A stretch of 64,000 nt of DNA from Oegoconia quadripuncta (taxonomy: Eukaryota > Arthropoda > Insecta > Lepidoptera > Autostichidae), in the NCBI GenBank assembly GCA_949316235.1, contig OX438741.1, positions 12,773,124 through 12,837,123 on the forward strand, in the 5' to 3' direction. Each line of letters starts with the position of its first letter. Position 1 is the first letter of the stretch. This document shows, in pieces, positions 1 to 9,300 of the stretch. A program made the translations under genes and the position numbers. Under the pieces are notes generated by a model. It was not told the origin of the DNA and did no database searches. It was given only the letters and a program-made list of their open reading frames with translations.

Positions 1-2
1 TG

Positions 3-74
3 CTAAAGGTCCAAGGCTTTGATATCATAGTTAGGTATGTACCGGGCAAGGAAATGTTTATTTCAGATTTTTGA
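3..74 (+). mobile_element. Ty3/Gypsy-type pol fragment (end of RNase H region)
   Basis: The frame starting at base 3 reads through GFDIIVRYVPGKEMFISDF and then a TGA. The string RYVPGKEN/M...ISD is typical of the end of the RNase H domain in Ty3/Gypsy polyproteins, where it is normally followed by a leucine-serine-arginine motif. Here a stop replaces that motif. Only about 24 codons are inside the window, so this is a decayed LTR-retrotransposon remnant cut by the left edge. Confidence 0.5.
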
Positions 75-141
75 ATCTGTCTTTTTTGGCTATTTCAAAT
101 AAAAAATTAGATATGTTTGATGGAGAACTCAATAAAGAATT

Positions 142-446
142 TTTTTTTTATGCACAACGGGTTGATACTTGACCTCAATCGCACCTGATTTTAAGTGAAG
201 ATGAGGTCGAAGGTGGAAGCGTACTGACCCGGAAACCCCAACACATTTAGGGGACTGGCTATCTTATCTCTGATTGTTGCTGGGCGGCAAATTTAGATAA
301 GATGGTGGTAGCTAGCCAGGCGGACATTTAAAATGCCCTTCCACCAACCAAACCGAGTACTTAAACATGTACCCCGCTGGAGATCGAACCCGCGACCTCC
401 GAATCGTAAACCCAATGTTGTTTACATTGAGCCACAGAGGCGGTCA
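142..446 (-). mobile_element. SINE-C copy, near full length
   Basis: The minus strand starts with a tRNA-like head (TGGCTCAATGTAAACAAC as A box, GGTTCGATC as B box at about 380-390). It continues through the family body (AGGGCATTTTAAATGTCCGC; CTTATCTAAATTTGCCGCC) to the tail TTGTGCATAAAAAAAA at 142-160. At least ten other copies lie in this window. The tRNA head is a SINE promoter and not a functional tRNA gene. Confidence 0.8.
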
Positions 447-719
447 ATTATTTGTCACGTTGAGTTAACTTTAGGTTGTCTTCCAATATCTTAAACTAAA
501 CTCTTGAGGATATTGCATTAAATAATTAAATAATCGTTTCCATATTCAAAATGGTTGGACTCAGTCTAACTAAATCGAAAGTTGAATACACAATCGTAAA
601 ACCGCTTTGGAACTTTCGACATGATTTGTCAGTTGTATACAACATCATACTTAAAAATAATGTAATAGCTATTCCATACTGTCTACAACAGATGATGTTA
701 CAAATAAATAATAAGAAAT

Positions 720-832
720 ATTTACAAAAAATGTACATGTGTAGTATAACAACCATCTGGTATCCATAATACAAGCCTAGTGCTTAGTGTGGAACTAGAT
801 GGCGTTGTATAGTAGATGTAAAATGAAAAGTA
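720..832 (+). mobile_element. SINE-A fragment (3' part)
   Basis: The strings ACAACCATCTGGTATCCATA and GTGGAACTAGATGGCGTTGT are the 3' body of SINE family A, seen in full at 1411-1690. The tRNA-like head is missing. The fragment lies just downstream of the Snapin-like stop codon and could fall in that gene's 3' UTR. Confidence 0.6.
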
Positions 833-838
833 GATACA

Positions 839-934
839 CTAGTTGTTACTTGCAGCTGACGACGACGCCGCCGCCGCCTTGATTTGACTGGCTGCTTTGT
901 CCTTCGCCGCTTTCTCTACATTGGCCGCTCGTAT
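839..934 (-). CDS. Snapin-like exon 5 with stop codon
   Basis: Acceptor ...TTAATTTCTAG. It encodes residues 102-132 (IRAANVEKAAKDKAASQIK, then a run of Ala and Ser, then SNN) and the TAG at 841-839. Confidence 0.7.
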   Translation of the reverse strand: MRAANVEKAAKDKAASQIKAAAASSSAASNN

Positions 935-3900
935 CTAGAAATTAAAGAAGACTTTGTTAACAGATTTCCAAAAATAGGATGTTAAAAACGGGCTGTCTGA
1001 GACTGGACTGTAAAAACTGAATAAAGTGGACTATAAAATAGTAAAAATAACCTAAAACAATAGGTTTATATATAGGTAACCAAAAAAAAAATTAATGTAT
1101 TGCCTTTTTGTACAATAAAGCGTTTACAAACAAACAAACAATACCATGACATCTACAGAAACAATAAACAATCTTCAATCTTAAAACAAAAGCTGTCAGG
1201 TCTGATTGCCAGTACCCAACAGAGGGGTGTCAATTGACTGTATTAACCTCCGGTGAAAAACGGGTATCTAGACTTTATCCGGATGGATCTCAATAATAGT
1301 TGAGTGCGTTTTTTTTATATTTAGCATTAACCTAGGGGAAAGTTTTAGCCATGTGTTATGGAAATCTGTTCAGTCGTTTCAAGATACTTAACTTCCACTT
1401 AACGACCTGATGACCTGTTTGGTGTAGTGGTTAGAAACTCTGACAACTATAGCAAAAGGTCGCGGGTTCGAATCCCGTAAGGGGCATATGTTTGTATGTT
1501 GAATACGGACACGTGTACCCGAGTTATGGATGTTTTCATTTATAATAAGTATTTATTTACAAAAAAAAATGGATTATCGACATTAATAGTATATCAACCA
1601 TCTGGTATCCACAACACAAACCTACAGTTGCTTAAAGTGGAACTAGATGGTGCTGTGTGTTTGTCCAAGGATATTTATTTATTATTTTGTTCAAATTAAC
1701 ACAGTTGATAGGTATACATGGATTATATATAGGATATTATTTTGTTTTTATCATCAGCCTATCTGCTCTTGTTTACTAGGGAAGAAGGAAGTCAGAGAAG
1801 TATGATCGATTTTGTATTAGTGGATGAAAGATTGAGACAAAGTGTACTAGACACTCGGGCATATCGAGCGGTAATGAGCCGAATTGGTGGTCTTTTCAAA
1901 TGATATAATATCCAAACTGTCGCATTTATAAAATTAGTTAAGATTAGCTTTTAGGTATTTCGGGTGCGCCCCATTGAGTACTTTTTTTATTTACATTGTA
2001 TTTGAAAAGATATGTTAATTTGGACTAGATCCACTGAAACCTCTTAAAAGAAGACTACTACATCTACTATAATTGTCTCTAACTTTGTATGTCAAGTTCA
2101 AATTGCAAAAATAAATAAAATGCTGCAGTTTTTCTTATTTCTAAAATCGATGTTGCGGATCTATAGAACAAACCTCAATTGCACTTAAGATGGCGCCGAA
2201 GGTGAATGCGTACTGTCTTATTTGGGGAATTGGCTATCTTAACCCTGACAACCGGAACACAACAATGTTATGGCGGCAGATCGAGATAAGATGGTGGTAG
2301 CTAGCCAGGTGGACATTTAAAATGCCCTATCACCAACTAAACAGAGTAATAAACCCCGCTGGGGATCGAACCCGCAACCTCCGATACATATACCCTATGT
2401 TGTTTACATTGAGCCATGGAGACGGCAAAATTTCCTGACATGCATATTTAGGCAATACCAGTATAAAAAGACACAAAAATCTGCTGAAAGTCTGACTGAT
2501 CACAGATAAAACAGAAAAAAAAAACTATACCTGTAGTGACTGAACTTTTTTATGAAGGCTCATCATACTATTTGATATTGATTGCAACTTCTCATTGTTT
2601 GTTGCTATGTCAGCTAGCTGAAAAAAATTGAGAACTTTCTTAATTTCATCGCACAAACTATATTTTTTTTTTTTATGCACAACAGGTTGGTACTTGACCT
2701 CAACCACACCTGATGTTAAGTGAAGATGAGGTTGAAGGTGGTAGCGTACTGACCCGGAATCCCCAACACATGTGGGGGACTGGCTATCTTATCTCTGACA
2801 ACCGGAACACAACAATGCTATTAACATTGCTGCTTGGCGGCAGATTTAGATAAGATGGTGGTAGCTAGCCAGGCGGACATTTAAAATGCCCTACCACCAA
2901 CCAAAAGTACTAAAACATGTACCCCGCTGGGGATCGAACCCGCGACCTCTGAATCGTAAACCCAATGTTGTTTATATGGAGGCAATAATTATCAACAGCC
3001 TGACAGCCAGTAGTGGTATGGGCCAAACCACCACGCGGGCCCAGTGCGGATTGGTGGGTCTGTGTCAGACTAGTGGCCACCTGATAGTCAGTGTTTTTAA
3101 GCCGCCCCTGTAGCCCAGTGACCTAGTTTAACTTAGTTAGTTTAACCTAGTATAACTTAGTTAGTTTAACCTAGTTTAACTTAGTTAGTTTAACCTAGTT
3201 TAACTTAGTTAGTTTAACCTAGTTTAGCTGCCTTCAATTGAAAACAACCAGGACCGACTATTTAATGTGCCCTCCGAAGCACGGAAACACTCTTATTAAA
3301 ATACCACTAGTGGTCTGCACCAGACATTTTTTTTTTTTATATGAGAGGGCGTCAAACGAGCATGCGGGTCACCTGATGGAAAGCAATCACCGCCGAACAT
3401 GCACACCCGCAACACCGAAAGGGTCACAGATGCGTTGCCGGCCTTTGAGGAAGGTGTAGGCTCGTTTCTTGAAGGTTCCAATGAACATTACTTTTAGATT
3501 ACATTATTATTAATAATCTATTATTATAGGAGGCAATACTATTATTATTATATTACTAGAGACAAGCAGCATTACTACGAGTATGTCTATGTCAGAGTGT
3601 TGGAAGAGTTCACATTGTTTGTAATATTGTTATTTTTTTTCAAATTTTGATTTAGGGACTTTTATACAAAGGATATATGTCAGTGCCATCGTACCTCTTA
3701 CTGACTTAATCTATTTAAATCTAATTCTAGCGAGACACCGATGACTTCTCTGCTCCATCATCAGTGTCTTTTGTTGGTGATCATTCCGGACACATTCCAC
3801 CAATATCTTCTACAATACCACACACCTATTATATTGTTCATAGTTATTATCTGAGTCACCATTAGTCTCCACTCAAGAACTTTGGTAGCAGTAGTGTTAC

Positions 3901-5446
3901 ATTGACATAATAAGGCTTTGAACACTAACACGTATATCTCGTGTCTGTGTCGCAGCAGTCAATGTTAATTACTTAATTTCGTAAATAATTAATTGGGTTC
4001 ACTTTTATGTTTATATCCAGTTATATGTTTTATATGCTCTTAACAATGATAATTAAACACAGTTTTACATACAAGGGCATCAAGGATGGCGTCATTTTCT
4101 AAATCCTCCAGTTTCCTTCTTTCCGATGTTAACATATTAAGTATCTCATCCTGTTTCTCCCTGAAATAGAATTTACAATTATTTTTCTAGTTCTTATCCT
4201 CTGAGATCATGTAATTTTTTATAAATTATGTAGCAGGTTGTATGTTCCGTGAAGCACTTGGGTTTCCATGTTTCAGGGCATGGAAATGGATCCCTTTAAC
4301 ATTACCCCTGTAGGCCATCGACTTGGCTTAATGACTGATTCAATTGAAAACAACCGGGACCGACTACTTAACTAATACATGTATACTCTATTATAATTTG
4401 TAACCATTGTACATGAATTTTACCTGACTGCCCTAGGAAGGCCGGTTAAGTCTTTCGAGTGTATGTATGTATGTCCGTTTCCTTGGCGCAACTGTAGCCT
4501 AAACGGCTTGACCGATTTCGAAGTGTATGGTATCGTTAGATTCGTCTTGGTACCCGGAGTGTCATAGGATACATTTTATGATAAAAAAAATCTAACATGA
4601 CGTCCGAAAAATACAAAATATGCTGTCGGATTTCTTGGTTTTTAGCTTACATATAAATAAATTAATATTTCGGACACTTACACCAATCATCTAGTCCCAA
4701 ACTAAGCAAAGCTTGTACTATGGATACTAGATAACGGATAAACACATAAATATTTATATAAACATCCATGACTCAGGAATAAATGTTCATATTCATCACA
4801 CAAACATTTACCCGTCGCGGGATTCGAACCCGCAACCGTTGGTTTCGCTGACAGGGTCACTATCCACTACACCAATCGTTAGTATTTAATTTAAATTTAT
4901 CGTATAGTTATTTAATTACCTACTTGAAATAAGGCTACATCATGGCTACATTTCAAAAACCATTACATCAAGCAGAATAATTGGGCTGTTGAAATTTTTT
5001 GTTTTTGTAATAAATTAACGTTTTATCTATCAAATTTACCCTATGAAGCATGGAAATAGTCATATTAAATTTGGCTAATACTAACTTACTTACGTTAATT
5101 CCTTTAAATGTGTTTTCATTGCTGTAAGTGGGGGTTCATATACCTCCAGCAAACCCTTCGCCAGTGTCTGGGTAGCGTTCACCTCCTCAGCTTTGGTTGA
5201 ACAGGAGCTAGAGCTAATTTTGGAAATGGGGAAGTAGGTAAATAACCTTCGGCAAAATTACGTTGTTAAAAAGAGGATAAGGTGTGTTGCCTCCTGGCCG
5301 TAGGCAAAAAAAAAACTTTATTTTGGGCTAAAAATGAGAATGACCGGAGATGTATTCATTTGTAAATATTTATTACACAAACAAATCATAAGCATCAAAT
5401 AATAATAAATTATGTAAAAAGGTCGTATTTATTCTTACCTTTCCAT
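839..5446 (-). CDS. Snapin/Pallidin-like coiled-coil protein, complete gene (5 coding exons)
   Basis: Joining minus-strand exons 5446-5439, 5213-5094, 4160-4073, 2617-2531 and 934-839 gives 399 nt: 132 codons and a TAG stop. Every intron has GT/AG ends and the phases agree (2, 2, 0, 0). The protein begins MESSSSCSTKAEEVNATQ and continues as an almost unbroken amphipathic helix (LAKGLLEVYEPPLTAMKTHL, then LTSERRKLEDLENDAI, then LQSISNSMMSLHKKVQSLQ). It ends in an Ala/Lys/Ser-rich tail. Length and the 'LA-x-GLL-(9)-L-x-x-L' start of the helix resemble Snapin (about 136 residues) and Pallidin, small helical subunits of the BLOC-1/BORC complexes that act at lysosomes and related organelles. The gene structure is well supported by the splice sites; the family call is inference from helix pattern and size. 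No obvious AATAAA lies just downstream of the stop. The gene is head to head with btz. Confidence 0.72.
1411..1690 (+). mobile_element. SINE-A copy, full length
   Basis: The tRNA-like head has A box GGTGTAGTGGTTAGAA and B box GGTTCGAATCCCG. It is followed by the family body (ACCCGAGTTATGGATGTTTT; ATCAACCATCTGGTATCCAC; GGAACTAGATGGTGCTGTGT). Copies recur at 18032, 18173, 35577, 43873, 54640 and the right edge. It lies in intron 4 of the Snapin-like gene, in antisense. Confidence 0.8.
2168..2430 (-). mobile_element. SINE-C copy, 3' truncated and diverged
   Basis: The minus strand has the family-C head (GAGCCATGGAGACGG at 2411-2425 on plus) and body (AGGTGGACATTTAAAATGCC on plus). The terminal ATGCACAAC tail is lost. 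It lies in intron 4 of the Snapin-like gene. Confidence 0.65.
2531..2617 (-). CDS. Snapin-like exon 4
   Basis: Acceptor ...CAATTTTTTTCAG, donor GTATAG. It encodes residues 73-101 (LADIATNNEKLQ, SISNSMMSLHKKVQSLQ). The reading frame stays open upstream into a SINE-C tail, but the pyrimidine-tract acceptor and the phase match to exon 3 place the boundary at 2617. Confidence 0.7.
2660..2980 (-). mobile_element. SINE-C copy beside Snapin-like exon 4
   Basis: A near-complete family-C copy with tail TTTTTTATGCACAACAGG on plus. The tail ends about 45 bases upstream of the exon 4 acceptor, so it may supply intron sequence close to the branch-point region. Confidence 0.75.
3122..3228 (+). repeat. 24-bp tandem repeat, about 4.5 copies
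   Basis: The unit TTAGTTAGTTTAACCTAGTT plus TAAC repeats at exactly 24-bp spacing with very few differences. It lies in intron 3 of the Snapin-like gene. Confidence 0.85.
3335..3480 (-). mobile_element. Non-LTR retrotransposon 3' tail
   Basis: The plus strand carries a T-run, then CGAGCATGCGGGTCACCTGA and GCGTTGCCGGCC. From memory this is a very common lepidopteran repeat, antisense here. No coding part remains. Confidence 0.45.
4073..4160 (-). CDS. Snapin-like exon 3
   Basis: Acceptor ...TTCTATTTCAG, donor GTATGTAAAA. It encodes residues 43-72 (KQDEILNMLTSERRKLEDLE and on to ILDAL), with regular hydrophobic spacing typical of a coiled coil. Confidence 0.72.
4440..4640 (+). repeat. Dispersed lepidopteran repeat (CTTGACCGATTTCGAAGTGT family)
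   Basis: TATGTATGTCCGTTTCCTTG, GCCTAAACGGCTTGACC and TCATAGGATACATT recur at 20310-20440 and 30360-30520 in the same order. No ends or coding capacity are visible. Confidence 0.5.
4664..4882 (-). mobile_element. SINE-B copy, full length
   Basis: The minus strand has the head GATTGGTGTAGTGGATAGTG, B box GGTTCGAATCCCGCG, and the body TTTATATAAATATTTATGTG to TGGTGTAAGTGTCCGAAATA. Further copies are at 12044, 12325, 13550, 13884, 28028, 42768 and 59092. It lies in intron 2 of the Snapin-like gene. Confidence 0.8.
5094..5213 (-). CDS. Snapin-like exon 2
   Basis: Acceptor ...CCAAAATTAG, donor GTAAGTAAG. It encodes residues 3-42, including KAEEVNATQTLAKGLLEVYE, the conserved-looking start of the first helix. 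A second AG six bases downstream (CTCTAG) could act as an alternative acceptor and would delete two serines in frame. Confidence 0.7.
5439..5446 (-). CDS. Snapin-like exon 1 (8 coding nt)
   Basis: The minus strand reads CACAATGGAAAG followed by the donor GTAAGAAT. Only ATG GAA AG is coding, so codon 3 is split (AG|C, Ser). The start was chosen because it is the only ATG that joins in phase to exon 2 with a strong donor. Upstream bases are 5' UTR. Confidence 0.6.
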
Positions 5447-6285
5447 TGTGACTTTTTCAAAATCTGTGTCTGTGAATTTCAGTGTAAAATATCTTCATAT
5501 AGGTAAATACCCCAAAAAAAAACAAACTGGATCCTAATCATATCCTAATCGATATCAGTGTTGCCAAGTCCGGGCCGATACGATACAAGTCGCCTATTTT
5601 GTGTCAGTCAAGTAGCCTAAAATTATGAATGGCCGGACCTAAAAATAACCTAAAATTATGAATGGATCTAATGACGAACTCATCGCGACCTCACACCGTC
5701 TTTTGTTGACGCGCTTGTAGGATTTATAATATTTGTGTTACTTGTAAAAAGGCCAATTATCGTCCCTCCTCCATTATAAACGAGTGGAGTTTACAGATAC
5801 GATAATTTTCGTCTACTACTAGCAGTTTGACTTCTACAATACCTAATAATCGTCGAAGGTTACTAGATCTTAGTTTTTCTAACCACAAAAGATTTCACTT
5901 CGATAATCACGTTATTTTTCTCATCTGTGTACCTACGCCTTAAACTAGAAGCTCTCTAACTACCTACTGGGGAATAATAGCGACAGCTCATATAAATAAA
6001 GTTACGCAATAGGCGCGCTGCTCGTTCACGAACGTATCCGTTTTCCGTGAATAGAAATATTCGTCAGAGTATGCTATAGTTTGTGAACGAAATGACATTT
6101 TTTTTACGGCTGCAGATTCCTGCCTTGTTTTGACGTTCTTTCTTACATCTTGTAAAGGAATAGAGGGGATTTTCACGATTGCCGCTAGAAAATCGACTAG
6201 TAGCAACGCTAGTAATTACTTATTGAATAAATCTACAAAAGCTGCCAATCTGGAAGTCTTACAAGTAACGCGCGAGGACGCTGAA
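5447..6285. promoter_or_regulatory. Divergent intergenic region, likely shared promoter
   Basis: The start codons of the minus-strand Snapin-like gene (5446) and plus-strand btz (6286) are 840 bp apart. No coding exon or recognisable SINE lies between them. Both 5' UTRs must start here or from an unseen upstream exon. An imperfect inverted repeat, CGTTCACGAACG at 6023-6034 and GTTTGTGAACGAAAT at 6078-6092, sits near the btz side. A short direct repeat (CCTAAAATTATGAATGG) occurs at about 5616 and 5650. No clear TATA box was chosen. Confidence 0.45.
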
Positions 6286-6375
6286 ATGAAGTCCGTTGTT
6301 AGAAGAAGGGGACACGATTCTGAAGACTATTCTGACTCCTCTCAGCAAGAAACCGAACAAGACAACTCTGTGAAC
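6286..6375 (+). CDS. btz: btz exon 1 (start)
   Basis: Encodes residues 1-30 (MKSVVRRRGHDSEDYSDSSQ and on), ending in AAC|GTGAGT, phase 0. The frame stays open upstream to about 6130 but has no ATG there. A basic patch followed by an acidic Ser-rich stretch matches the N-terminal pattern of CASC3. Confidence 0.75.
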
Positions 6376-9300
6376 GTGAGTTTAGTACAAACAGCACCTA
6401 GCGATTGGTTAAGTGAACTTTCGTTTTGGCGCTAAAAGTAGTACACTTTCTCCCGCGCATTCGCGTGTTGGAATGGCCATTTCTTTCTATTAAATTGGGG
6501 TCATCATTTGGCACCACTCACTGGAAGCCCGCGGCTCTGCTTAGGCTTTGTTTTTAGTGACGCCACGTCAGATTTGCAGTGTTCTGTGAAAATGCATCTG
6601 CTGAAAGTGGCTGAATGTTTGCAGGATGGAGGGCCGAACGAGTCTGATTATGAGTCTCCAGGCAGCGATTCCGACAGTTCAGAGAGAGATCCAGAAAATC
6701 AGGTAATTTTATTTTTGTCTTTTCACCTTAAAGAATACATTTTCAGGGTGCTAACCATTCTAACTACCATAGGTACAATGACTGCACGCTTTGTATCTAG
6801 CTCCAAGCTGAAAATGTTTATCTAACATTATCTATTTTAATATTATTAATTTAAGAAATATAACATTTATTTGCAGTTCATAGCGAATAAAACATTACCT
6901 AGTCATAATATAGGAAGTCATAGTTTGCAGCTTCAATATTGTTCATATCTATTTATAATAATAATAATAATAATAAAGCTTTTTATTTCCTTAAATTGTT
7001 AAATTGTTTATATCTATTTAAGAAATTTAAACTTTTCCAAGCTATTGTTTAATAAGTTGTGGACCCAGACATCGTTGTTAATGCAAAGATCTTGTATTAG
7101 TACTAAATAAGAAACAAAAGATGCACTCCCTAATAAAAACTATTATATAAACTTAGTTATAAAAATATGTCTTTAAATACCGTTATCTGGTTTTTCCACA
7201 TTATGCCACTTCAGCACTAGTAGAATGACGGGTGCGACACACGCTAGATAATATTTGTCCTGCTCATTTACTTGGACGAAACATAGAACTATTTATCTAA
7301 ATATATTTCTACATATAATATTAAACTATAATATTTAATACCGTATTTGTGAAGTCCTTGTGTTGTTTTACTTTATGTATATTTGTGTTCGTCCTTTTTG
7401 TTTTAGGTGGCTCAAACAGGACACAGACCAATAGTTTGGCTCAGATTTCTTACTGGTCAACCTCACCCAATGTTTTATCCGCACAACCGGACACTGGCAG
7501 TAATGGTTGTCGCATTAAAGACGACCGATTGCCATAAAATATAAAAAATAAAATAACATAGAACTATCCCACTCTCACTCCTATGTTGTGCGCGAGAAAC
7601 AATGTCATGCTACGGGGGCTGGGTGCAAAATTTTATTCTAAATTTTAGACATTATTTAAGACAATTGTGACTATTAATTAAATGTTCTAATAGATCACGA
7701 AAACGGTGGAGAGACGAGCTTGTCAGTTTTAATAAGGGATGGTTTGTGCTTGCCAAGAACAAAAACGACGGGAAACAGATGAGGGAGACCTTTACCCAGC
7801 AGTGGGACACTGGGCTCTTAATATGAAAATGCAAAAATGTCAAATATTTGTCCAATTAAGGTTAAGGTGAAATAGGTTAATATTATGCTACTTATAAAAT
7901 AAGAATGAAATAAAAATGTAAAAACTAATTTGTTATGTATGTGTGTGTGCGAGTATTTGTTTGTGTGTGTATGTGTTTGTGCATGAGTGTGTGTGTATGT
8001 GTTTGTGTATGAGTGTGTGTGTATGTGTTTGTGTATGAGTGTGTGTGTATGAGTGTGTGTATATGCGTGTGTGTATGAGTGTATGAGTGTGTGTGTGTAT
8101 GAGTGTATGAGTGTGTGAGTGTGTGTGTGTGTATGAGTGTGTGTGTTTGAGTGTGTGTGTATGAGTGTGTGTGTACGAGTGTGTGTGAATGAGTGTGTGT
8201 GAATGAGTGTGTGGAATAATAATAATAGATCACACTTTTATTATGCATAATCATCGTTTATCATATATTCTTCATCATAGTTGAAGGTCAGTGTGTCAGC
8301 ATTGCTTAATTTACAAACCTATGGTTTTATGTTTAAGGAGACGGAGCGTCGAGTAGATGACGATGAGGACAGAAGCAACCCTCAGTACATCCCCAAAAGG
8401 GGTACATTCTACGAGCATGACGACCGAACCGCTGCTAGGTGAGAACTTACATCAACATGGTGACAGATATATCACTGCTAAGGCAATCCTGACTACACAC
8501 ACATCTCACTGAAACTCCTTGGGGTTAGTGTACCCGTTGTCTATATCTTTTGTAAGTTAATTCGCATATTTATTTAGTTATTTATTCCAATCCCTAGACT
8601 CTACCACTCTACATTAGACGCAAACAGCAAGATTTAATTCATTTGCACAAAATTCTACATTCGTATTTGGATTCTTCTTCACTACTCTCTTTGCTTAACC
8701 TCAACATTAACCATAGATTTCGTAACCCCAAAACATTTTTATTAAATGCCTATAAAAATAACACATCCTATTATAATCCCATGGTTAGGATGTGCAGATT
8801 TTATAATGAGTTGTCCTCAACTGGTGATTCCCCTATAGACATATTCGACTTTAGAACAATACCATTTAAAAGGCTAGTAAAAGATGTCCTCAATTGAGCT
8901 CTATCCCAATTTTACTTTGATGCTTAGCTACAAGATCCATCAAAGCTAAAGTGTTTTATTCTGTCGGTTCACTCTTAAAAATTTAAATATATTAATTAAG
9001 CTTGTTCTTGTTTAACCATGTTGTGTATACATGCTTGGGATTCCAATCTAGTTCGAATCTAAGTTAACTTTAAGTTCTTCTCATGTACGATTGTAATCTG
9101 TTTTGTGTACCAAGAAATAAAATAAAATAAAATCTACCGACAGTGTATCTGTATCTATTTGTGTACCTATACTGCATTTGAATACACACATACCTACATG
9201 ATATTATTCACTGATGCGCACACTAAAATATGCTTGTCTGGTTGTTCTCTTTTATACCAGTGTCTCCTCTGAAAATCAGTGTTTTGCTCTCTAAGCAATA

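Noticed and set aside
1425..1487. tRNA-like sequences with A and B boxes (also near 4860, 12330, 13900, 18060, 34510, 55440)
   Set aside because: Each continues into a shared SINE body and recurs in the window. None folds into a clean cloverleaf gene on its own, so they are SINE promoters.
7925..8254. 109-codon His/Thr-rich frame
   Set aside because: Translation of a GT-rich microsatellite.
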